A program made the position numbers and the translations under genes. Shown here piece after piece: positions 62,483 through 64,000 of a stretch of DNA of 64,000 nt (within the stretch, counting starts at the first letter, position 1; each line of letters opens with the position of its first letter). Under the pieces are notes generated by a model. That model was given only the letters and a program-made list of their open reading frames with translations, made no database searches and was not told where the DNA came from. The stretch is from G965279355 sp965279355 (GTDB lineage: Bacteria; Pseudomonadota; Alphaproteobacteria; CACIAM-22H2): contig OZ257155.1 of assembly GCA_965279355.1 (NCBI GenBank), forward strand, positions 2,480,001 to 2,544,000, read 5' to 3'.

Positions 62483-62491
62483 GGGGGGGGG
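62483..62491 (+). repeat. Nine-G homopolymer in the ribosome-binding region of the Rieske gene
   Basis: An uninterrupted run of 9 G lies 6 bp before ATG 62498. It replaces a normal Shine-Dalgarno and may be prone to slippage. Confidence 0.7.
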
Positions 62492-62497
62492 AAGAAA

Positions 62498-63811
62498 ATG
62501 AGTGGCGGCAGCGAAACTCTCGCCCATACCGGGTACACCACGCCGATCGACGGCAAGTCGGACGTTGAAATAACCCAGACCACGCGCGGCACCTCCGGTG
62601 GTGAATACCTGCGCCGCTTCTGGCAGCCGGTCGCCTACACTCACGAAATTGAAAAAGCGCCGTTCCGGACCCGCATCCTTGGTGAAGACCTTGTCGTTTT
62701 CCGTGATCTCAGCGGTGCCGTCGGTGTCCTACATCTCCATTGCTCGCATCGCGGCACGTCGCTCGAATACGGCCGCGTCGAGCAGCACGGCATCCGCTGC
62801 TGCTACCACGGGCGCGTCTTCGATGTAGACGGTACCATCCTTGAAATGCCTGGTGAGCGCGAAGCCGAACGGCTCTGCAAGCAATACAAGCAGGGCGCCT
62901 ATCCCGTGCATCAGTTTGCCGGAATCGTGTTCGCCTATATGGGCCCGCTGGAGCTGAAGCCGCCCTTCCCGCTCTACGACAAATATTTTGTTCCCGGCAT
63001 CAAGCTGGTCACGGGACCACGCCTGCCGTTCGCCTGCAACTGGGTGCAGGTGAAGGAGAATTCGATGGACCCGGCACACACTGCCATCCTGCACGCTTGG
63101 GAAGGCATGTTCGCATCCGAGTTCGGCAAGTTTCCCGAGATTACCTGGTTCGAGACGCCGGTCGGCATGGCGTATGCCGCGGCGCGGCGCGTCGACGGCA
63201 AAGTTTGGGTTCGCTCCACCGACATCATGTCATCGAACATCCACAGCATCACGTCGATCTTCGAGGACGGACAGTCGCTCAAGGACTGCTCGCCGCCGTG
63301 GCTGACGCTCTGGACCGTCCCCGAAGACGATCATTCCAGCCATCAATTCCTTCTCGCGCATGTTCATGAAGACGACCGCACGCCGACCGAGATTCGCAAC
63401 CGAGGAATAATGGTCGGCCAGACGCCAAATCGGCCGTATGCCGAGCGGCAGAAGATCCCCGGCGACTATGACGCAATGACAAGCCAGGGCACTATTCCGA
63501 AGCATTCCCTGGAGCAGCTGGGGACGCTTGACCAGGGAGTCTCGATGTTCCGGCGGATGCTGCGCGAAGGCATTCGCGCGGTGCAGGCGGGCAAGGATCC
63601 GCATGGCCTGATCCGTTCCACGGAGATCCAGCCGACCTACGGCTCTGATCTCGTGGCACCTCTGTCTGCAATGGCAGGAAACCCGGATGACCCGGCGGCT
63701 TTGATGCAGTTCGCACGGGACACCGGAAAGAAGTATCTCTCGGCGCCTCCGCTCCGCAGCAAAATAGTCCCGAGACAGCCGCCAATCCCTATACGCGCGG
63801 CCGCGGAGTAA
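62498..63811 (+). CDS. Rieske oxygenase, phthalate 4,5-dioxygenase-like
   Basis: The 437-residue terminal oxygenase has a Rieske centre CSHRGTSLEYG ... CCYHGRVFDVDG and an iron site in ENSMDPAHTAILH. A long catalytic domain containing DQGVSMFRRMLREGI is typical of the phthalate-dioxygenase group (class IA). It is larger than, and not closely related to, the KshA-like protein at 39324. Its reductase is not in the window. It is preceded by a nine-G tract and regulated presumably by the divergent IclR protein. Confidence 0.92.
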   Translation: MSGGSETLAHTGYTTPIDGKSDVEITQTTRGTSGGEYLRRFWQPVAYTHEIEKAPFRTRILGEDLVVFRDLSGAVGVLHLHCSHRGTSLEYGRVEQHGIRCCYHGRVFDVDGTILEMPGEREAERLCKQYKQGAYPVHQFAGIVFAYMGPLELKPPFPLYDKYFVPGIKLVTGPRLPFACNWVQVKENSMDPAHTAILHAWEGMFASEFGKFPEITWFETPVGMAYAAARRVDGKVWVRSTDIMSSNIHSITSIFEDGQSLKDCSPPWLTLWTVPEDDHSSHQFLLAHVHEDDRTPTEIRNRGIMVGQTPNRPYAERQKIPGDYDAMTSQGTIPKHSLEQLGTLDQGVSMFRRMLREGIRAVQAGKDPHGLIRSTEIQPTYGSDLVAPLSAMAGNPDDPAALMQFARDTGKKYLSAPPLRSKIVPRQPPIPIRAAAE

Positions 63812-63824
63812 TCCACGCGCTTTT

Positions 63825-64000
63825 TCAATGCGTGCCGATGCCAAGATAGCGTTTGGCGATGTCGGCAATCTGCTCCGGTGTCATGTTTTGGCCGTGATGC
63901 ACGATTCGCCCGGCCTGCATCACCGCGACATCGTCCGTCAGACCGGTAGCGAATCGGAAGTTCTGTTCGACCAGCAACAGGCCAAGCCCCTTGCGGCGTA
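63825..64000 (-). CDS. livF: C-terminus of a LivF-like ABC ATPase, cut by the window edge
   Basis: The minus strand reads 57 codons ending in TGA at 63825-63827. The fragment contains GLLLVEQNFRFATGLTDD and VMQAGRIVHHG and ends YLGIGTH, the usual end of LivF ATPases (the VEQN switch region and C-terminal helix). It is convergent with the Rieske oxygenase gene, 13 bp away. Upstream ATPase motifs lie outside the window. It probably belongs to another Liv-type importer for an aromatic substrate. Confidence 0.85.
   Translation of the reverse strand, partial: RRKGLGLLLVEQNFRFATGLTDDVAVMQAGRIVHHGQNMTPEQIADIAKRYLGIGTH

Noticed and set aside
1..64000. CRISPR arrays, insertion sequences, tRNA or rRNA genes
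   Set aside because: No regularly spaced direct repeats, transposase-like proteins, terminal inverted repeats or RNA-gene sequences were recognised.

Overview
The window is high-GC DNA with gene families typical of Alphaproteobacteria, probably Hyphomicrobiales near Bradyrhizobiaceae or Xanthobacteraceae. The assignment is inferred from the CckA-like kinase, the fused DctQM TRAP permeases, the SbmA/BacA-type ABC protein and the dense aromatic-catabolism genes. No rRNA, tRNA, insertion sequence or CRISPR array was seen. Genes run off both ends.

1-15.3 kb is a chemotaxis and two-component locus. cheY-cheB-cheR run leftward, followed by a LuxR-type response regulator and a hybrid histidine kinase cut by the window edge. 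cheA-cheW run rightward, followed by a second copy of the same LuxR-type regulator, an ATPase-less histidine-kinase dimerization protein, two small unknown proteins, a non-CheR methyltransferase, a lone receiver, a chemoreceptor and a small XRE-type protein.

15.3-25.3 kb is a seven-gene leftward electron-transfer operon: a tetraheme cytochrome c, a cyclic-nucleotide-binding protein fused to a four-cluster ferredoxin, a membrane cytochrome b-like protein, a decaheme cytochrome with a duplicated cytoplasmic Cys4 module, a pentaheme cytochrome, an outer-membrane beta-barrel and a membrane-anchored flavin/2Fe-2S reductase. Several genes overlap by a few bases. Together they look like an envelope-spanning redox chain with a nucleotide sensor in its iron-sulfur subunit.

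25.5-33 kb holds a VIT-type metal transporter, an SbmA-like ABC protein with an unusual start, and a leftward set: a MetE-like methyltransferase, a tripartite-tricarboxylate receptor, an amidohydrolase, a 2-hydroxyacid dehydrogenase and a VOC protein. A C-terminal scrap of an MFS transporter lies among them. 33.3-41.3 kb is a Liv-type ABC importer with an LLM flavoprotein and a Rieske oxygenase, divergent from a TetR regulator.

41.4-61.5 kb appears to be one LysR-controlled catabolic regulon. Three transcription units carry two TRAP importers, two amidohydrolase/cyclase-type modules, an LLM flavoprotein, a flavin hydroxylase, and a ring-opening operon (group-D flavin monooxygenase, two extradiol-type VOC dioxygenases, an SDR, an FAH-family hydrolase and a fumarylacetoacetase). 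A conserved 36-bp operator-like sequence sits in the same orientation upstream of all three units. The right end holds a divergent IclR regulator and a phthalate-dioxygenase-like Rieske protein, then the C-terminus of another LivF ATPase.
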